Source: Nocardioides sp. BGMRC 2183 (GTDB lineage: Bacteria; Actinomycetota; Actinomycetes; Propionibacteriales; Nocardioidaceae). Taken from it: a stretch of DNA of 64,000 nt. Within the stretch, counting starts at the first letter, position 1, and each line of letters starts with the position of its first letter. Positions 1 through 10,240 of this stretch are shown piece after piece. The DNA is taken from contig VSSA01000015.1 in the NCBI GenBank assembly GCA_008123405.1, positions 37,788-101,787 on the forward strand, written 5' to 3'. A program made the translations under genes and the position numbers. The notes below the pieces were generated by a model. That model did no database searches, was not told the DNA's origin, and saw only the letters and a list, made by a program, of their open reading frames with translations.

Positions 1-85
1 GCCGGTCGCCCAGCCACGCCAGGGTGACTTCGTCGTCCCCCCGGCGCCGCTGCAGCTCCTCGATCCCGCGGTCGGTGAAGTACAT
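1..85 (-). CDS. DUF6104-like small protein, N-terminal part (runs off the left edge)
   Basis: On the minus strand an ATG at 85 opens a reading frame that begins MYFTDRGIEELQRRRGDDEV and continues LAWLGDR to the edge of the window. From memory this matches the start of a conserved actinobacterial protein of roughly 60 residues (DUF6104) that is often found immediately downstream of kgd. Only 28 codons are visible. It starts 13 bases after the kgd stop codon on the same strand, so it is probably co-transcribed with kgd. Its function is unknown. Confidence 0.7.
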   Translation of the reverse strand, partial: MYFTDRGIEELQRRRGDDEVTLAWLGDR

Positions 86-97
86 CGCCGTGGTCGC

Positions 98-3000
98 TCA
101 GGCGAAGGCGCGGTTGACGAGGTCCTTCTGCTCCTCCAGGTGGCGCTTGGCAGCACCCACGGAGGGGGAGGAGGAGGCCCGTCGGCTGATCAGGTCGACC
201 TGGTGACCGATGCCGGGGAAGACGTTGAGTCCGTAGTAGGGCCACGGCCCCATGTTCGCCGGCTCGTCCTGCACCCACCGGACGTGCCGGAGGTTCCCGA
301 ATCGCTCGAGCTCGGCCGCGATCTCCTCGGCGGGCTCGGGGTAGAGCTGCTCCACCCGAGCGATCGCGAAGCGTCCGCTGTCCTCGCGCTTGCCGCGCTC
401 CACCATGAGATCCCAGGTGATCCGTCCCGAGCAGAGCAGCAGGGTGTCGACCTGGGCCGGGTCGGCCGCGTCGTCGGTGATCAGGGGCCGGAAGCCACCT
501 TCGGTGAAGTCGGCCGGCTGGGATGCGGCCTCCTTGCGCCGGAGCATCGACTTCGGGGTGAAGACGATCAGCGGCTTGTGCTCGTTGCCGAGCGAATGGC
601 GACGGAGCAGATGGAAATGCGAGGCCGGGGTGGAAGGCTGGGCGACCACCATCGCCTCGTCCGCGCAGAGCGTCAAGAACCGCTCGATCCGTGCGGAGGA
701 GTGGTCGGGCCCCTGGCCCTCGTAGCCGTGGGGGAGCAGCAGCACCACGCCGGAGTCCTGGCCCCACTTGGTCTTGCCCGCCGAGATGTACTCGTCGATG
801 ACCGTCTGGGCGCCGTTGACGAAGTCGCCGAACTGCGCCTCCCAGAGCACCAGCGCGTCCGGACGCGCCACCGAGTAGCCGTACTCGAAGCCGAGGGCGG
901 CGTACTCCGAGAGCAGACTGTCGTAGACGAAGAACTTCGCCTGCTCGTCGGTGAGGTTGGACAGTGGCGTCCACTCGTCGGCGTTGACCCGGTCGATGAT
1001 CGTGGCGAACCGCTGCACGAACGTCCCGCGACGGCTGTCCTGGCCGGCCAGCCGCACCGGGCGACCGTCCATCAGCAGGGACCCGAAGGCGAGGATCTCG
1101 CCGGTGGCCCAGTCGATCGGGCCGTCGGTGATCGCTGCGGCACGACGCTGCAGTTGGGGCATCACCTTGGGGTGCACCGTGAAGCCGTCGGGCGGGCTCA
1201 CGTACGCGTCGGAGATCCGCTTGAGCACCTCGGGGGTGATCATGGTCTCCGTCTCCCCGGCCGGCTTCTCCGGGTACTCGGGCACCGTGGTCCATTCCGA
1301 CGGGGCCGAGGTGGCCTCGCGGACCTCGGTGAAGACCCGCTCCAGCTGCTGCTGGTAGTCCCGCAGAACCTGCTCGGCCTCCTCGATCGTGATGTCGCCA
1401 CGACCGATCAGGGACTCGGTGTAGAGCTTGCGCACCGACCGCTTCTGCTCGATCAGGTCGTACATCAGCGGCTGGGTGAAGCTCGGGTCGTCACCTTCGT
1501 TGTGTCCGCGGCGGCGGTAGCAGACGAGGTCGATCACGACGTCCTTGTTGAACGCCTGGCGGTATTCGAAGGCCAGCCGGGCGACCCGGATGCAGGCCTC
1601 CGGGTCGTCTCCGTTGACGTGGAAGATCGGCGCCTGGACCATCCGCGCGACGTCGGTCGCGTACAGCGACGAGCGTGACGAGCCGGGGGAGGTGGTGAAT
1701 CCGACCTGGTTGTTGATCACCACGTGGACGGTGCCGCCGGTGCGGTACCCGCGCAGTTGCGAGAGGTTGAGCGTCTCAGCAACCACGCCCTGACCGGCGA
1801 ACGCGGCGTCGCCGTGCAGCAGGACGGGGAGGACCGGGAACTTCTCGCCCTGGTCCAGCACGTCCTGCTTGGCGCGGGCGATGCCCTCGAGGACCGGGTC
1901 GACCGTCTCGAGGTGCGAGGGGTTCGCCGCGACCGAGACCTTGATCGTCTCGCCGGTCCCGGCGCTGAACTCGCCCTCGGCCCCCAGGTGGTACTTCACG
2001 TCGCCGGAGCCCTGCACGGTCCGCGGGTCGATGTTGCCCTCGAACTCGCGGAAGATCTGGTTGTAGGACTTGCCGACGATGTTGGCCAGCACGTTGAGCC
2101 GGCCACGGTGGGCCATGCCGATGGCGACCTCGTCGAGGCCTTCCTGCGCGGCCGCCTCGGCGATCTCGTCGACCACGGGGATGGTGGTCTCGCCGCCCTC
2201 GAGCGAGAACCGCTTCTGGCCGACGAACTTCGTCTGCAGGAACGTCTCGAACGCCTCGGCCTGGTTGAGCTTCAGCAGGATCCGCAGCTGCTCCTCGCGG
2301 GGCGGCTTGGTGTGGGGCTGCTCGACGCGCTCCTGGACCCAGCGGCGCTGCTCGGGATCCATGATGTGCATGTACTCGATGCCGATGGTCCGGCAGTAGG
2401 AGTCGCGCAGGATGCCGAGGATGTGGCGCAGCTTCATGAAGCGGCGGTCGGAGCCGCCGAAGGAGCCGGTCGGGAACTCGCGGTCGAGGTCCCACAGGGT
2501 CAGTCCATGCGACTCGATCCGCAGATCGGGGTGGCTGCGCTGCTTGTACTCCAGCGGGTCGGTGTCGGCCATCAGGTGGCCCCGCACCCGGTAGGCGTGG
2601 ATCAGCTCCAGGATCCGCGCCTGCTTGTCGATCTCGTCGTCATGCGAGGTCGCGATGTCGGCGTTCCAGCGGATCGGCTCGTAAGGGATCCGCAGCGCCC
2701 GGAAGATCTCGTCGTAGAAACCCTCCTCGCCGAGCAGCAGGTGGTGCACGCGCTTGAGGAACTCGCCCGACTGGGCGCCCTGGATGACCCGGTGGTCGTA
2801 GGTGGAGGTCATCGTCATGACCTTGCTGATGCCGTTCTTGGCGATGGCCTCTTCCGAGGCGCCCTGCCACGCGGCCGGGTACTCCATCGCACCGACGCCG
2901 ATGATCGCTGCCTGCCCGGCCATCAGCCGTGGGACCGAGTGCACCGTGCCGAGACCGCCGACGTTGGTGAGGCTGACCGTCGTACCGGAGAAGTCCTCCA

Positions 3001-3859
3001 TCGACAGCTTGTTGTTCTTCGCCTTGCGGATCATGTCCTCATAGGCGGTCCAGAAGGCAGCGAAGTCCATCGTCTCGCAGCCCTTGATCGACGGAGCGAC
3101 GAGCTGACGAGTGCCGTCCTTCTTCTTCTGGTCGATGGCCAGGCCCAGATTGATGTGGGCGGGAGCCACCATCGCGGGCTTGCCGTCGACCTCCTTGTAG
3201 GAGTTGTTCATCTCCGGCATCGACTTCAGCGCGCGGATCAGCGCGTAGCCGATGATGTGGGTGAACGAGACCTTGCCGCCGCGGGCGCGGGCAAGGTGGC
3301 TGTTGATCACGATCCGGTTGTCCCAGAGCAGCTTGACGGGGATCTCACGGACCGAGGTGGCGGTGGGGACGCCGAGCGAGACGTCCATGTTCTTCGCGGT
3401 GGCCGCCGGGATGCCGCGCAGGACGGTGACCTGGGGCTCGTCGGTGGCGGTCACCGGCTCCGGACGCGGCGACTCCTTCGGCGTGGGCTTCTCCTCGGTC
3501 TTGCTCGCCGCGGCGGCCGGGCTGGTGGCGGGTGCCGGCTTCGCCTTCGGCGCCGGGGTTGCGCCCTGGGCGTTCGTGCTCTGCGAGGCGGACTGCGCTG
3601 GTTTGCTGGCGGGGGCCTTCGCGGGGGCCTTCGCCGGCGCCTTGGCAGGAGTGGCGGTCGTGGTAGCGGTCGGGGCGCCGTTGGAGGCGGCGGGCCTGCC
3701 GGAGAAGTAGGCGGCCCAGGCAGCATCCACGCTGCCGGGATCCGCTTCGAACCGTGCCCGCATCTCCTCGACGAGCCATTCATTGGCTCCGAAGTCGCCA
3801 CCCGACGGCTCGACCGAGCCGTGGGAGGGAGTGGTGGACTGGTCTGACGACTGCGTCAC
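98..3859 (-). CDS. kgd: Multifunctional 2-oxoglutarate decarboxylase / dehydrogenase E1 with fused E2 succinyltransferase domain
   Basis: Kgd is a TCA-cycle enzyme that decarboxylates 2-oxoglutarate with thiamine diphosphate; in actinobacteria it carries an E2-type succinyltransferase domain fused in front of E1. I chose the GTG at 3859 (first residues [10 protein letters not shown]), giving 1253 residues, close to the roughly 1230 of the mycobacterial protein; a GGAAGAGG lies upstream. Domains in order: an N-terminal helix motif ([20 protein letters not shown]), an Ala/Pro/Lys-rich linker with AKAP repeats (about residues 55-140), the acyltransferase core ending in [10 protein letters not shown] near residue 355, then the E1o region with the ThDP segment [17 protein letters not shown] near residue 696. 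The reading frame stays open upstream to 4060, but that extension has no family match and overlaps the divergent gene at 4049. Confidence 0.96.
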   Translation of the reverse strand: MTQSSDQSTTPSHGSVEPSGGDFGANEWLVEEMRARFEADPGSVDAAWAAYFSGRPAASNGAPTATTTATPAKAPAKAPAKAPASKPAQSASQSTNAQGATPAPKAKPAPATSPAAAASKTEEKPTPKESPRPEPVTATDEPQVTVLRGIPAATAKNMDVSLGVPTATSVREIPVKLLWDNRIVINSHLARARGGKVSFTHIIGYALIRALKSMPEMNNSYKEVDGKPAMVAPAHINLGLAIDQKKKDGTRQLVAPSIKGCETMDFAAFWTAYEDMIRKAKNNKLSMEDFSGTTVSLTNVGGLGTVHSVPRLMAGQAAIIGVGAMEYPAAWQGASEEAIAKNGISKVMTMTSTYDHRVIQGAQSGEFLKRVHHLLLGEEGFYDEIFRALRIPYEPIRWNADIATSHDDEIDKQARILELIHAYRVRGHLMADTDPLEYKQRSHPDLRIESHGLTLWDLDREFPTGSFGGSDRRFMKLRHILGILRDSYCRTIGIEYMHIMDPEQRRWVQERVEQPHTKPPREEQLRILLKLNQAEAFETFLQTKFVGQKRFSLEGGETTIPVVDEIAEAAAQEGLDEVAIGMAHRGRLNVLANIVGKSYNQIFREFEGNIDPRTVQGSGDVKYHLGAEGEFSAGTGETIKVSVAANPSHLETVDPVLEGIARAKQDVLDQGEKFPVLPVLLHGDAAFAGQGVVAETLNLSQLRGYRTGGTVHVVINNQVGFTTSPGSSRSSLYATDVARMVQAPIFHVNGDDPEACIRVARLAFEYRQAFNKDVVIDLVCYRRRGHNEGDDPSFTQPLMYDLIEQKRSVRKLYTESLIGRGDITIEEAEQVLRDYQQQLERVFTEVREATSAPSEWTTVPEYPEKPAGETETMITPEVLKRISDAYVSPPDGFTVHPKVMPQLQRRAAAITDGPIDWATGEILAFGSLLMDGRPVRLAGQDSRRGTFVQRFATIIDRVNADEWTPLSNLTDEQAKFFVYDSLLSEYAALGFEYGYSVARPDALVLWEAQFGDFVNGAQTVIDEYISAGKTKWGQDSGVVLLLPHGYEGQGPDHSSARIERFLTLCADEAMVVAQPSTPASHFHLLRRHSLGNEHKPLIVFTPKSMLRRKEAASQPADFTEGGFRPLITDDAADPAQVDTLLLCSGRITWDLMVERGKREDSGRFAIARVEQLYPEPAEEIAAELERFGNLRHVRWVQDEPANMGPWPYYGLNVFPGIGHQVDLISRRASSSPSVGAAKRHLEEQKDLVNRAFA

Positions 3860-4048
3860 GACGTGCTTCGCCTCTTCCGATGAACTGACCCGTGGCTTTG
3901 GACCGCTGTTGCCCGGGCACGCACACTCGTGATGCCGGGCTCGCCACACAAGGGTAGGCCCAACACCTAGCAAATGCCGCAGGCGAGACGCCGTTGAGCG
4001 CACGGTGTAACGGAAGAGACAAAAACCGACCCCCAAGGAGGTCCACGG

Positions 4049-4639
4049 GTGCAGCCTCACAAGCTCCGCCGAGGTGTGCTGGTCGCCGTCGGCGTCCTCG
4101 CACTCGGTCCGCTCTCAGCGTGTTCCGATGACGAAGATCCGGCGGGCGAACCCGCCCCCTCCGAGGAGCCCACCGCAGCTACCGAGCTGACGGTCGACGC
4201 CGAGCTCGGGGAGGTGCGCGGCCGGCTGGCCAAGGCGGATCGTCGTCAGATGCTCGGCTCGGTCGGGGATGTCGTCGAGCGCTGGTGGCAGGAGGGGTAC
4301 GTCGTGCTCGGCGACGAGGTCGACACCTCGGCCGCGTTCCGAGGCTTCACCCCGACCGCCTCGCGGCAGGCGATCCGAAGCAAGGGGGTGACGACCAACG
4401 CCGCGGCGAAGCGCGCCGACGACGTGGTCGTTCGACGTGGCACCGCCACGGTCGACGTCCTGGCTCCGGGGGGCACACCGGCCGGAGCCACCGTGCGGGT
4501 CAAAGTGGTGATGGATCTGACCGGGGAGTCGGAGCGGACCGAGGTGGTCACCGGCCGCCTCTTCCTCACCCGGATGAAAGGTGCGTGGAAGGTGTTCGGG
4601 TTCGACCTGGACCGACAAGAGCGGGGAGGTAAGGCATGA
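4049..4639 (+). CDS. Putative lipoprotein upstream of an LCP-family gene
   Basis: The protein has 196 residues. The GTG start at 4049 is preceded by AAGGAGG at 4035-4041, well placed as a ribosome binding site. It begins with a lipoprotein signal peptide: a basic N-terminus, a hydrophobic stretch and the lipobox LSAC with Cys25. An acidic, low-complexity linker follows (about residues 26-45), then a globular domain ending in a strand-rich segment ([19 protein letters not shown]). I do not recognise a named family; the fold hints resemble small extracytoplasmic NTF2-like or lumazine-like domains, which is only a guess. It overlaps the next gene by ATGA, so the two are translationally coupled and probably act together in the cell envelope. 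Confidence 0.8.
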   Translation: MQPHKLRRGVLVAVGVLALGPLSACSDDEDPAGEPAPSEEPTAATELTVDAELGEVRGRLAKADRRQMLGSVGDVVERWWQEGYVVLGDEVDTSAAFRGFTPTASRQAIRSKGVTTNAAAKRADDVVVRRGTATVDVLAPGGTPAGATVRVKVVMDLTGESERTEVVTGRLFLTRMKGAWKVFGFDLDRQERGGKA

Positions 4640-5544
4640 GCCGCGTGAGCAGCCGCATGCTGCGGACCTTGGCGCTGGGCCTGGTGCTGGGAGTAACCGT
4701 CCTGTTGATCCCGAACAGCGCGCCGGAGGAGACCAGGTTCAGCCTGGTGAAGTTCGAGCACAGCGCCGGCGTCGACGTCGACCCTGAGACGGTGTGGATC
4801 CTGGCAGTGGGCTCGGATGCCCGGCAGGGTGAGAACCCGTTGCGCACCCGAGGGGACGCCCTGCAGCTGGTCGGGATGAACACCCGCACGGGTGCCGCGA
4901 CAGCGATCGGCATTCCTCGCGACAGTTGGGTGCCGATCCCGGGCGTGGGCTCCAACCGGGTCAACGCCGCGCTCTACTACGGCGGGCCGCAGCTGCTCGG
5001 CGAGACGGTCGGCGACCTGGTCGGCGTGGAGCCCGACTATGTGATGGTGACCACCTTCTGGGGGATGCGCGACATGGTCGACGACATCGGCGGCGTCACC
5101 GTGCGGAACCCGCGGTACTTCTCCGACGAGAATCTCTGGCCGCAAGGCTTCAAGCAGGGGGAGCTGCGGCTCGGCGGACATGGCGCCACCGCGTTCAGCC
5201 GGGTGCGCAAGTCGCTCGCGGGCGGCGACTTCGACCGTTCGGCCAACCAGCAGCGCGTGATGCGGGCGATCCAGGCGCGCGTCGCGCAACGCGCCGACGA
5301 CCCGGGGTTCATCGAGTCCGGCGTCTTCAGCGTGCTGCAGCATCTCGACACCGACGCCGGACCCGCCGAGCTGTTCCGGATCGCCCAGGCAGTCGCGCAG
5401 GTGGACCCGAAGAAGATCACCAACTGCGTGCTCCCCGGCGGCATCGGCAATGTCGGCGGTGCCAGCGTGGTGATCCCGGACACGGCCACGGCGCGGCGTT
5501 ACGGCGACGACGCCCGGAAGGACGCCACGATCAAGCGCTGCTGA
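4636..5544 (+). CDS. LytR-CpsA-Psr (LCP) family protein
   Basis: LCP proteins transfer lipid-linked glycopolymers onto peptidoglycan at the outer face of the membrane. This 302-residue protein has one N-terminal membrane segment (about residues 9-27) and then the LCP domain, recognisable from LAVGSDARQG, an arginine-rich TRGDALQLVGMN, IPRDSWVPIPG, the NRVNAALYYGGP segment and HGATAFSRVRKSL. It is coupled to the preceding lipoprotein gene by an ATGA overlap. A perfect hairpin directly after the stop codon (5546-5580) ends the unit. The exact polymer transferred cannot be told from sequence. Confidence 0.9.
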   Translation: MSRVSSRMLRTLALGLVLGVTVLLIPNSAPEETRFSLVKFEHSAGVDVDPETVWILAVGSDARQGENPLRTRGDALQLVGMNTRTGAATAIGIPRDSWVPIPGVGSNRVNAALYYGGPQLLGETVGDLVGVEPDYVMVTTFWGMRDMVDDIGGVTVRNPRYFSDENLWPQGFKQGELRLGGHGATAFSRVRKSLAGGDFDRSANQQRVMRAIQARVAQRADDPGFIESGVFSVLQHLDTDAGPAELFRIAQAVAQVDPKKITNCVLPGGIGNVGGASVVIPDTATARRYGDDARKDATIKRC

Positions 5545-5545
5545 T

Positions 5546-5580
5546 CCTCCTGACCCGGCCGACTCGGCCGGGTCAGGAGG
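5546..5580. terminator. Bidirectional hairpin terminator between LCP gene and rnhA
   Basis: A perfect 17-bp inverted repeat (arms 5546-5562 and 5564-5580, CCTCCTGACCCGGCCGA and its complement) around a single central base. It starts two bases after the LCP stop codon and includes the rnhA stop codon of the convergent gene. There is no U-tract, as is usual for actinobacterial terminators. Confidence 0.75.
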
Positions 5581-6049
5581 TCGCCTCCCGGGCACCACGT
5601 CCGGCCAACTCGTCGGCGCGCTCGTTGCCCGGGTCCCCGGCGTGCCCCTTGACCCAGTGCCAGGAGACCTGGTGACGGCCGGCCGCGTCGTCCAGGCGAC
5701 GCCAGAGGTCCTCGTTCTTCACCGGCTGCTTCGAGGCCGTCCGCCAGCCGTTGGACTTCCACTTCGCCACCCAGGACAGGATCCCGTTGCGCACATAGCT
5801 GCTGTCCGTGTAGAGCTCCACCCGCGACGGACGGTTGAGCGTCTCCAGCGCCTGGATGGCCGCCATCAGCTCCATCCGGTTGTTCGTGGTGGCCGGCTCT
5901 CCGCCGTACAGCTCGCGTTCGTGCTCGCCGTAGGCCATCAGCACACCCCAGCCGCCGGGGCCGGGGTTCCCGTGGCAGGCGCCGTCGGTGTAGACGACGA
6001 CAGCGGGGCCGTCGATGTCATCGGGGGAGAGGGATGCGTCGGCAGGCAC
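5573..6049 (-). CDS. rnhA: Ribonuclease HI
   Basis: RNase HI cleaves the RNA strand of RNA-DNA hybrids with two metal ions. The core motif [20 protein letters not shown] carries the first catalytic Asp. [13 protein letters not shown] supplies the Glu, [12 protein letters not shown] the second Asp and [18 protein letters not shown] the distal His and Asp. I chose the GTG at 6049 ([11 protein letters not shown]), which gives 158 residues, normal for the family. The frame stays open to 6316, but that extension is low-complexity Arg/Pro sequence antisense to the signal peptide of the next gene. The stop codon lies inside the shared terminator hairpin. Confidence 0.93.
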   Translation of the reverse strand: MPADASLSPDDIDGPAVVVYTDGACHGNPGPGGWGVLMAYGEHERELYGGEPATTNNRMELMAAIQALETLNRPSRVELYTDSSYVRNGILSWVAKWKSNGWRTASKQPVKNEDLWRRLDDAAGRHQVSWHWVKGHAGDPGNERADELAGRGAREATS

Positions 6050-6090
6050 CTGCGGATCGTAGTGGCGGTCGGTTCTGGCAGTCTCATCGC

Positions 6091-6888
6091 GTGCGGACGA
6101 CCGGGGGCTGGAGAGCCGGTGCGGTGAGCCTGATGCTCGCGGCGCTGGCCGGCTGCGTGGCCGAGCCGGGCGACCCGCCCGCACCGTCCCCGGCGCCGGA
6201 CGCCGCCACTGCGTCACCCGGCACGGCCGCACCCTCCCCGGAGCCGTCCGCCCCGGAGTCCTCCAGTTCGAGGCCCGCAGTCGCCGACCCCTCGCCTCGA
6301 GCGGTACGTCGTGCACGTCGCCACCTCGACCGGCTCGCCAGTGTGGAGCGGTCGCCCGACGGACTCCCCGACTATCGCCGAGAGGCGTTCGGCAGCGCCT
6401 GGGCCGATGTCGACGGCAACGGGTGCAACCAGCGCGACGACGTGCTGCTCCGCGATGCCGTCCCTGACACGGTGCGCACCGCAGCGCAGGGGGCCTGCGA
6501 CCACGACGTGCTGGCGGGGGCCTGGGTGGACCCCTACAGCGGTGTGCTGCTGGAGTTCGACGACCTCAAAGACCTTCGTCAAGCCCAGGCGATCCAGATC
6601 GACCACGTGGTCCCGCTCGCAGAGGCGTGGATCTCCGGGGCCGCCGGGTGGAGCGACGAGCAGCGTCGCGGCTACGCCAACGACCTCGGCGTGCTGCTCG
6701 CGGTCGACGGTCCCGCGAATGCGGGCAAGGGAGCCGACGATCCGGCGGCGTGGCGACCGCGGGAGCCTTTCCAGTGCGCGTACGCGGTCGCCTGGATCGG
6801 GATCAAGCACTCCTGGGTGCTGGCGGCCGACGCCAGCGAGGTGGCCGCTCTCGATGAGTTGCTGGCGACCTGCCCCGGAGAGCAGTGA
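6091..6888 (+). CDS. Secreted HNH-type (DUF1524) nuclease lipoprotein
   Basis: The protein has 265 residues from the GTG at 6091. It starts with a lipoprotein signal ([22 protein letters not shown], Cys22), then a Pro/Ala/Ser-rich linker to about residue 75. The C-terminal domain has the features of secreted actinobacterial HNH/DUF1524 nucleases: [30 protein letters not shown] with the catalytic-type His172, and [20 protein letters not shown] role in degrading extracellular nucleic acid is inferred from the family. An earlier in-frame ATG at 6034 would overlap rnhA and spoil the signal peptide, so I rejected it. It is divergent from rnhA, with 41 bp between the two chosen starts, and is followed at once by a hairpin. 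Confidence 0.82.
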   Translation: MRTTGGWRAGAVSLMLAALAGCVAEPGDPPAPSPAPDAATASPGTAAPSPEPSAPESSSSRPAVADPSPRAVRRARRHLDRLASVERSPDGLPDYRREAFGSAWADVDGNGCNQRDDVLLRDAVPDTVRTAAQGACDHDVLAGAWVDPYSGVLLEFDDLKDLRQAQAIQIDHVVPLAEAWISGAAGWSDEQRRGYANDLGVLLAVDGPANAGKGADDPAAWRPREPFQCAYAVAWIGIKHSWVLAADASEVAALDELLATCPGEQ

Positions 6889-6917
6889 GCCCGGACCACG
6901 TTTCGTAGGTCCGGGCT
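6888..6917. terminator. Hairpin between HNH gene and tRNA-Arg
   Basis: A perfect 10-bp stem (AGCCCGGACC / GGTCCGGGCT) with a 10-nt loop starts at the last base of the HNH stop codon. It can serve both the HNH gene on the plus strand and the tRNA on the minus strand. Confidence 0.65.
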
Positions 6918-6944
6918 ATGCCGATGTCCTGAGACATCACAACG

Positions 6945-7017
6945 CGCCTCCGGCAGGATTCGAACCTGCGACACCTGGTACCGGAAACCAGTGCTCTATC
7001 CCCTGAGCTACGGAGGC
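6945..7017 (-). tRNA. tRNA-Arg, anticodon CCG (reads CGG)
   Basis: The reverse complement folds as a complete cloverleaf: acceptor stem GCCTCCG/CGGAGGC, D arm GCTCAGGGGATAGAGC, anticodon stem CTGGT/ACCAG around the loop TTCCGGT (anticodon CCG), and T arm GCAGGTTCGAATCCTGC. The 3' CCA is not encoded. It lies divergent to argS, whose start is 109 bp away. Confidence 0.97.
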
Positions 7018-7113
7018 ATGCGCAGCACGTCGAGACGGCGAACCGAGCGGGTGCTGGCGCGGAGCCGCACACTACCGGTCGACATCGGTGCGAGGGAAAC
7101 CGGCACCCGCCGA

Positions 7114-7119
7114 TACGCT
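7114..7119 (+). promoter_or_regulatory. Putative -10 element of argS (leaderless)
   Basis: TACGCT ends 6 nt before the argS GTG, so transcription would start at or near the start codon. No convincing -35 hexamer is visible. Confidence 0.55.
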
Positions 7120-7125
7120 TGGCCG

Positions 7126-8793
7126 GTGACGCCAGCGCAGCTCTCCAGCACCATCGTCGACACCCTCACGGCACTCGTCGCCGAGGGGGAGCTCGCCCTG
7201 CCGGACCCGGTTCCGGCCGAGGTGACCATCGAGCGTCCTCGGCAGAAGGGGCACGGAGACTACGCGACGAACGTGGCACTCCAGTTGGCGAAGCGGGCGG
7301 GCACCAATCCGCGTGCGCTCGGCGAGCTGCTCGCGGGACGGCTCCGCACCGTCGATGGGATCGGCGGGGTGGAGGTTGCCGGACCGGGCTTCCTCAACAT
7401 CACGGTCGAGGCAGGCGCCCAGGGGCGGGTCGCCGCCGACGTGGTCGCGGCCGGCTCCGCCTATGGGCACACCAGCACGTTGGCCGGCCAGAAGGTCAAC
7501 GTCGAGTTCATCTCCGCCAACCCGACCGGTCCGTTGCACCTCGGTCACACCCGATGGGCCGTGCTCGGCGACGCCATCGGCCGGGTGCTCAGCGCCGCCG
7601 GTGCCGAGGTGACCCGCGAGTTCTACATCAACGACCGCGGTGTCCAGATGAATCACTTCGCCGACTCGATCATCGCCGCGGCACTCGGCGAGCCGCGACC
7701 CGAGGACGGCTACGCGGGTGCCTACATCGACGACCTTGCGACCGCCGTCGCGGCAGCGAGCCCGGGCATCTTCGAGCTGCCGGCGCAGGAGCGGCGCGTC
7801 GCCGTACGGGCGAAGGGCTATGAGATCCAGCTCCGGGAGCAGCAGGAGCAGCTCGACGGGTTCAACACGCACTTCGACGTGTGGTCCTCCGAGCTCTCGT
7901 TGCACGAGTCCGGGTCGGTCCCCGAGACGCTCGCCCGACTCAAGGGACTGGGCCACGTCTACGAGCAGGACGGCGCCCTGTGGATGCGCACGACGGACTT
8001 CGGCGACGACAAGGACCGGGTGCTGATCAAGTCCGACGGCGAGCTCACCTACTTCGCCTCCGACACCGCCTACTACCTCGACAAGCGTGCCCGCGGGTTC
8101 GACCGCTGCATCTATCTGCTCGGAGCCGACCACCATGGCTATGTCGGGCGCCTGCGGGCGATGGCCGCGTGCGTCGGCGACGACCCGGACCAGACGCTGG
8201 AGGTGCTCATCGGCCAGTTGGTGAAGATCATGCGGGACGGCAGCGAGCTGCGGCTCTCCAAGCGGGCCGGCACGATCGTCACCCTCAACGAGCTGGCCGA
8301 GGAGATCGGCGTCGACGCCCTTCGCTACTCGCTGGCGCGCTATCCGGCCGACTCGCCGCTGACCCTCGACGTCGCCGAGATCACCAAGGCCTCCAACGAC
8401 AACCCGGTCTACTACGTCCAGTACGCGCATGCCCGGACCTGCCGGATGATCGAGAACGCGCAGGATCTCGGGATGAGCATGCCGGCGGACTTCGACCCGT
8501 CGTTGCTCGCGCACGAACGCGACGGTGAGCTGTTGCGGGCGCTGGCGGAGTTCCCCCGGGTGGTGGCCAGCGCTGCCGAGCTGCGCGAGCCGCACCGGAT
8601 CGCTCGCTACTTGGAGGACACCGCGTCGGTGTTCAACAAGTGGTACGACACGAAGGAGTGCCGGATGCTGCCGCAGGGCGACGAGCCGGTGACCGCGACC
8701 AACGAGGCGCGCCTGGTGCTCGTGCTGGCCACCCGCACCGTCATCGCCAACGCCCTGGATCTGCTCGGCGTCTCCGCGCCCGAGCGCATGTGA
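7126..8793 (+). CDS. argS: Arginyl-tRNA synthetase
   Basis: This class I synthetase charges tRNA-Arg. From the GTG at 7126 (VTPAQLSSTIVDTL) it has 555 residues, normal for the family. The N-terminal Add-1 domain is followed by NVEFISANPTGPLHLGHTRW with the HIGH-type motif near residue 138. REFYINDRGVQMNHF follows, then LRLSKRAGT near residue 378 in place of KMSKS. The C-terminal DALR anticodon-binding domain ends the protein. An upstream ATG at 6991 would lie inside the tRNA gene. No Shine-Dalgarno sequence is present but a -10-like TACGCT sits 6 nt upstream, so the mRNA is probably leaderless. It heads a run with lysA, hom, thrC and thrB, and its divergent neighbour is a cognate tRNA-Arg. 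Confidence 0.97.
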   Translation: MTPAQLSSTIVDTLTALVAEGELALPDPVPAEVTIERPRQKGHGDYATNVALQLAKRAGTNPRALGELLAGRLRTVDGIGGVEVAGPGFLNITVEAGAQGRVAADVVAAGSAYGHTSTLAGQKVNVEFISANPTGPLHLGHTRWAVLGDAIGRVLSAAGAEVTREFYINDRGVQMNHFADSIIAAALGEPRPEDGYAGAYIDDLATAVAAASPGIFELPAQERRVAVRAKGYEIQLREQQEQLDGFNTHFDVWSSELSLHESGSVPETLARLKGLGHVYEQDGALWMRTTDFGDDKDRVLIKSDGELTYFASDTAYYLDKRARGFDRCIYLLGADHHGYVGRLRAMAACVGDDPDQTLEVLIGQLVKIMRDGSELRLSKRAGTIVTLNELAEEIGVDALRYSLARYPADSPLTLDVAEITKASNDNPVYYVQYAHARTCRMIENAQDLGMSMPADFDPSLLAHERDGELLRALAEFPRVVASAAELREPHRIARYLEDTASVFNKWYDTKECRMLPQGDEPVTATNEARLVLVLATRTVIANALDLLGVSAPERM

Positions 8794-8848
8794 CCACGGC
8801 GCGACCGACTCGACCGGGCTCCGCCCGAACCGACCTGAAAGGCACCCG

Positions 8849-10240
8849 ATGACCCACGAGGCCGGCTGGGCGCACGCGCCCGGTGCGTTGCGCGGACCGT
8901 CCTGGCTCCGCACCCCCGGTGACGTCAACGCGCTCGTCCCACAACTGTGGTCCCGCACCGCACACAAGCAGGACGGAGACCTGGTGGTCGGCGGAGTGCC
9001 GTTGGCCGACCTGGTGGCCGAGCACAACACGCCGGCCTACGTGCTCGACGAAGAGGACTTCCGAGCGCGGGCGCGGGCATTCCGTGATGCTTTCGCCGGC
9101 TGGGACGTCTACTACGCGGGCAAGGCGTTCTTGTGCACCGCGGTCGCGCGCTGGGTCGCCGAGGAGGGACTCCACCTCGACGTGTGCTCGGCCGGCGAGC
9201 TCACCGTCGCGCTGCGCGCCGGCGTGGACCCGTGTCGGATCGGCTATCACGGCAACAACAAGTCGGTGGCCGAGCTCCGTCGCGCGGTCGCGGCCGGGAT
9301 CGGCCGGATCATCGTCGACTCGGTCGTCGAGATCGAGCGGTTGGAGATGATCACCGCCGACACCGGACTCGCCGCTCGGGTGATGCTGCGCGTCACCGCC
9401 GGGGTGGAGGCCCACACCCACGAGTACATCGCCACCGCTCACGAGGATCAGAAGTTCGGTCTCTCGATCACCTCCGGCGACGCCTTCGAGGCGGTACGAC
9501 GCCTGCAGGCGTGCGAGGGCATCGAGATGCTCGGCCTGCACTCGCACATCGGCAGCCAGATCTTCGACGCCTCCGGATTCGAGGTCGCGGCCCGCCGGGT
9601 GCTGGCCCTGCATGCCCGGGTGGCCGACGAGCTCGGCGTGGTCCTGCCCGAGATGGATCTCGGCGGCGGTTTCGGCATCGCCTACACGACCCAGGACGAC
9701 CCCAGCGAGCCAGCCGAGCTGGCCGCCGAGATGTCCAGGATCGTCGAACACGAGTGCCGTGCCCTCGGCGTCGAGCAACCCCGGCTCTCGATCGAGCCCG
9801 GCCGCGCGATCGTGGGCCCCTCGGTCTGCACCGTCTACACCGTGGGCACCGTGAAGCCGGTCACCCTGGACGCCGGAGCGATCCGCACCTACGTCAGCGT
9901 GGACGGCGGGATGAGCGACAACGTGCGCACCGCGCTCTACGACGCCGACTACTCCTGCACCCTGGCCAACCGCGACTCCGACGCCCCCGCCACGCTGGCG
10001 CGGGTGGTCGGCAAGCATTGCGAGGCCGGCGACATCGTGGTGCGCGACGAGTTCCTGCCTGCCGACGTCGCCCCGGGTGATCTGGTTGCGGTGCCCGGGA
10101 CGGGTGCGTACTGCCGCTCGATGGCCTCGAACTACAACCACGCGCTGCGACCGCCGGTGATCGCGGTTCGGGACGGTGTCGCGCGCGTCGTGGTGAGGCG
10201 GGAGACTGAGGACGACCTGTTGGCGACGGATGTGGGCTGA
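8849..10240 (+). CDS. lysA: Diaminopimelate decarboxylase
   Basis: LysA performs the last step of lysine synthesis, decarboxylating meso-diaminopimelate with PLP. The 463-residue protein shows the alanine-racemase-fold barrel with the PLP lysine in VYYAGKAFLC (Lys92), HSHIGSQIFD, the phosphate-binding LGGGFGIAY and the EPGRAIVG motif. The C-terminal domain carries the conserved VSVDGGMSDN and GTGAYCRSMASNYN segments. The ATG at 8849 has GAAAGG upstream. The stop codon abuts the hom start, so both are surely on one mRNA. No lysine riboswitch fits in the 55-bp gap after argS. Confidence 0.97.
   Translation: MTHEAGWAHAPGALRGPSWLRTPGDVNALVPQLWSRTAHKQDGDLVVGGVPLADLVAEHNTPAYVLDEEDFRARARAFRDAFAGWDVYYAGKAFLCTAVARWVAEEGLHLDVCSAGELTVALRAGVDPCRIGYHGNNKSVAELRRAVAAGIGRIIVDSVVEIERLEMITADTGLAARVMLRVTAGVEAHTHEYIATAHEDQKFGLSITSGDAFEAVRRLQACEGIEMLGLHSHIGSQIFDASGFEVAARRVLALHARVADELGVVLPEMDLGGGFGIAYTTQDDPSEPAELAAEMSRIVEHECRALGVEQPRLSIEPGRAIVGPSVCTVYTVGTVKPVTLDAGAIRTYVSVDGGMSDNVRTALYDADYSCTLANRDSDAPATLARVVGKHCEAGDIVVRDEFLPADVAPGDLVAVPGTGAYCRSMASNYNHALRPPVIAVRDGVARVVVRRETEDDLLATDVG

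Noticed and set aside
1724-3847. Long open frame on the plus strand antisense to kgd (about 700 codons)
   Set aside because: The residues are Val/Arg/Gly/Leu-rich without motifs, as is usual for antisense frames in GC-rich genes. Similar long frames antisense to rho (13361-15553), ecm (33216-35330) and atpA (23376-25244) were dropped for the same reason.
5573-6316. Longer RNase HI starting at 6316
   Set aside because: The extra 89 residues are low-complexity sequence antisense to the HNH lipoprotein gene; the GTG at 6049 gives the normal family length.
8794-8848. Lysine riboswitch or T-box leader in front of the amino-acid genes
   Set aside because: The argS-lysA gap is only 55 bp, and the lysA-hom, hom-thrC and thrC-thrB junctions are adjacent or overlapping, too short for such leaders.
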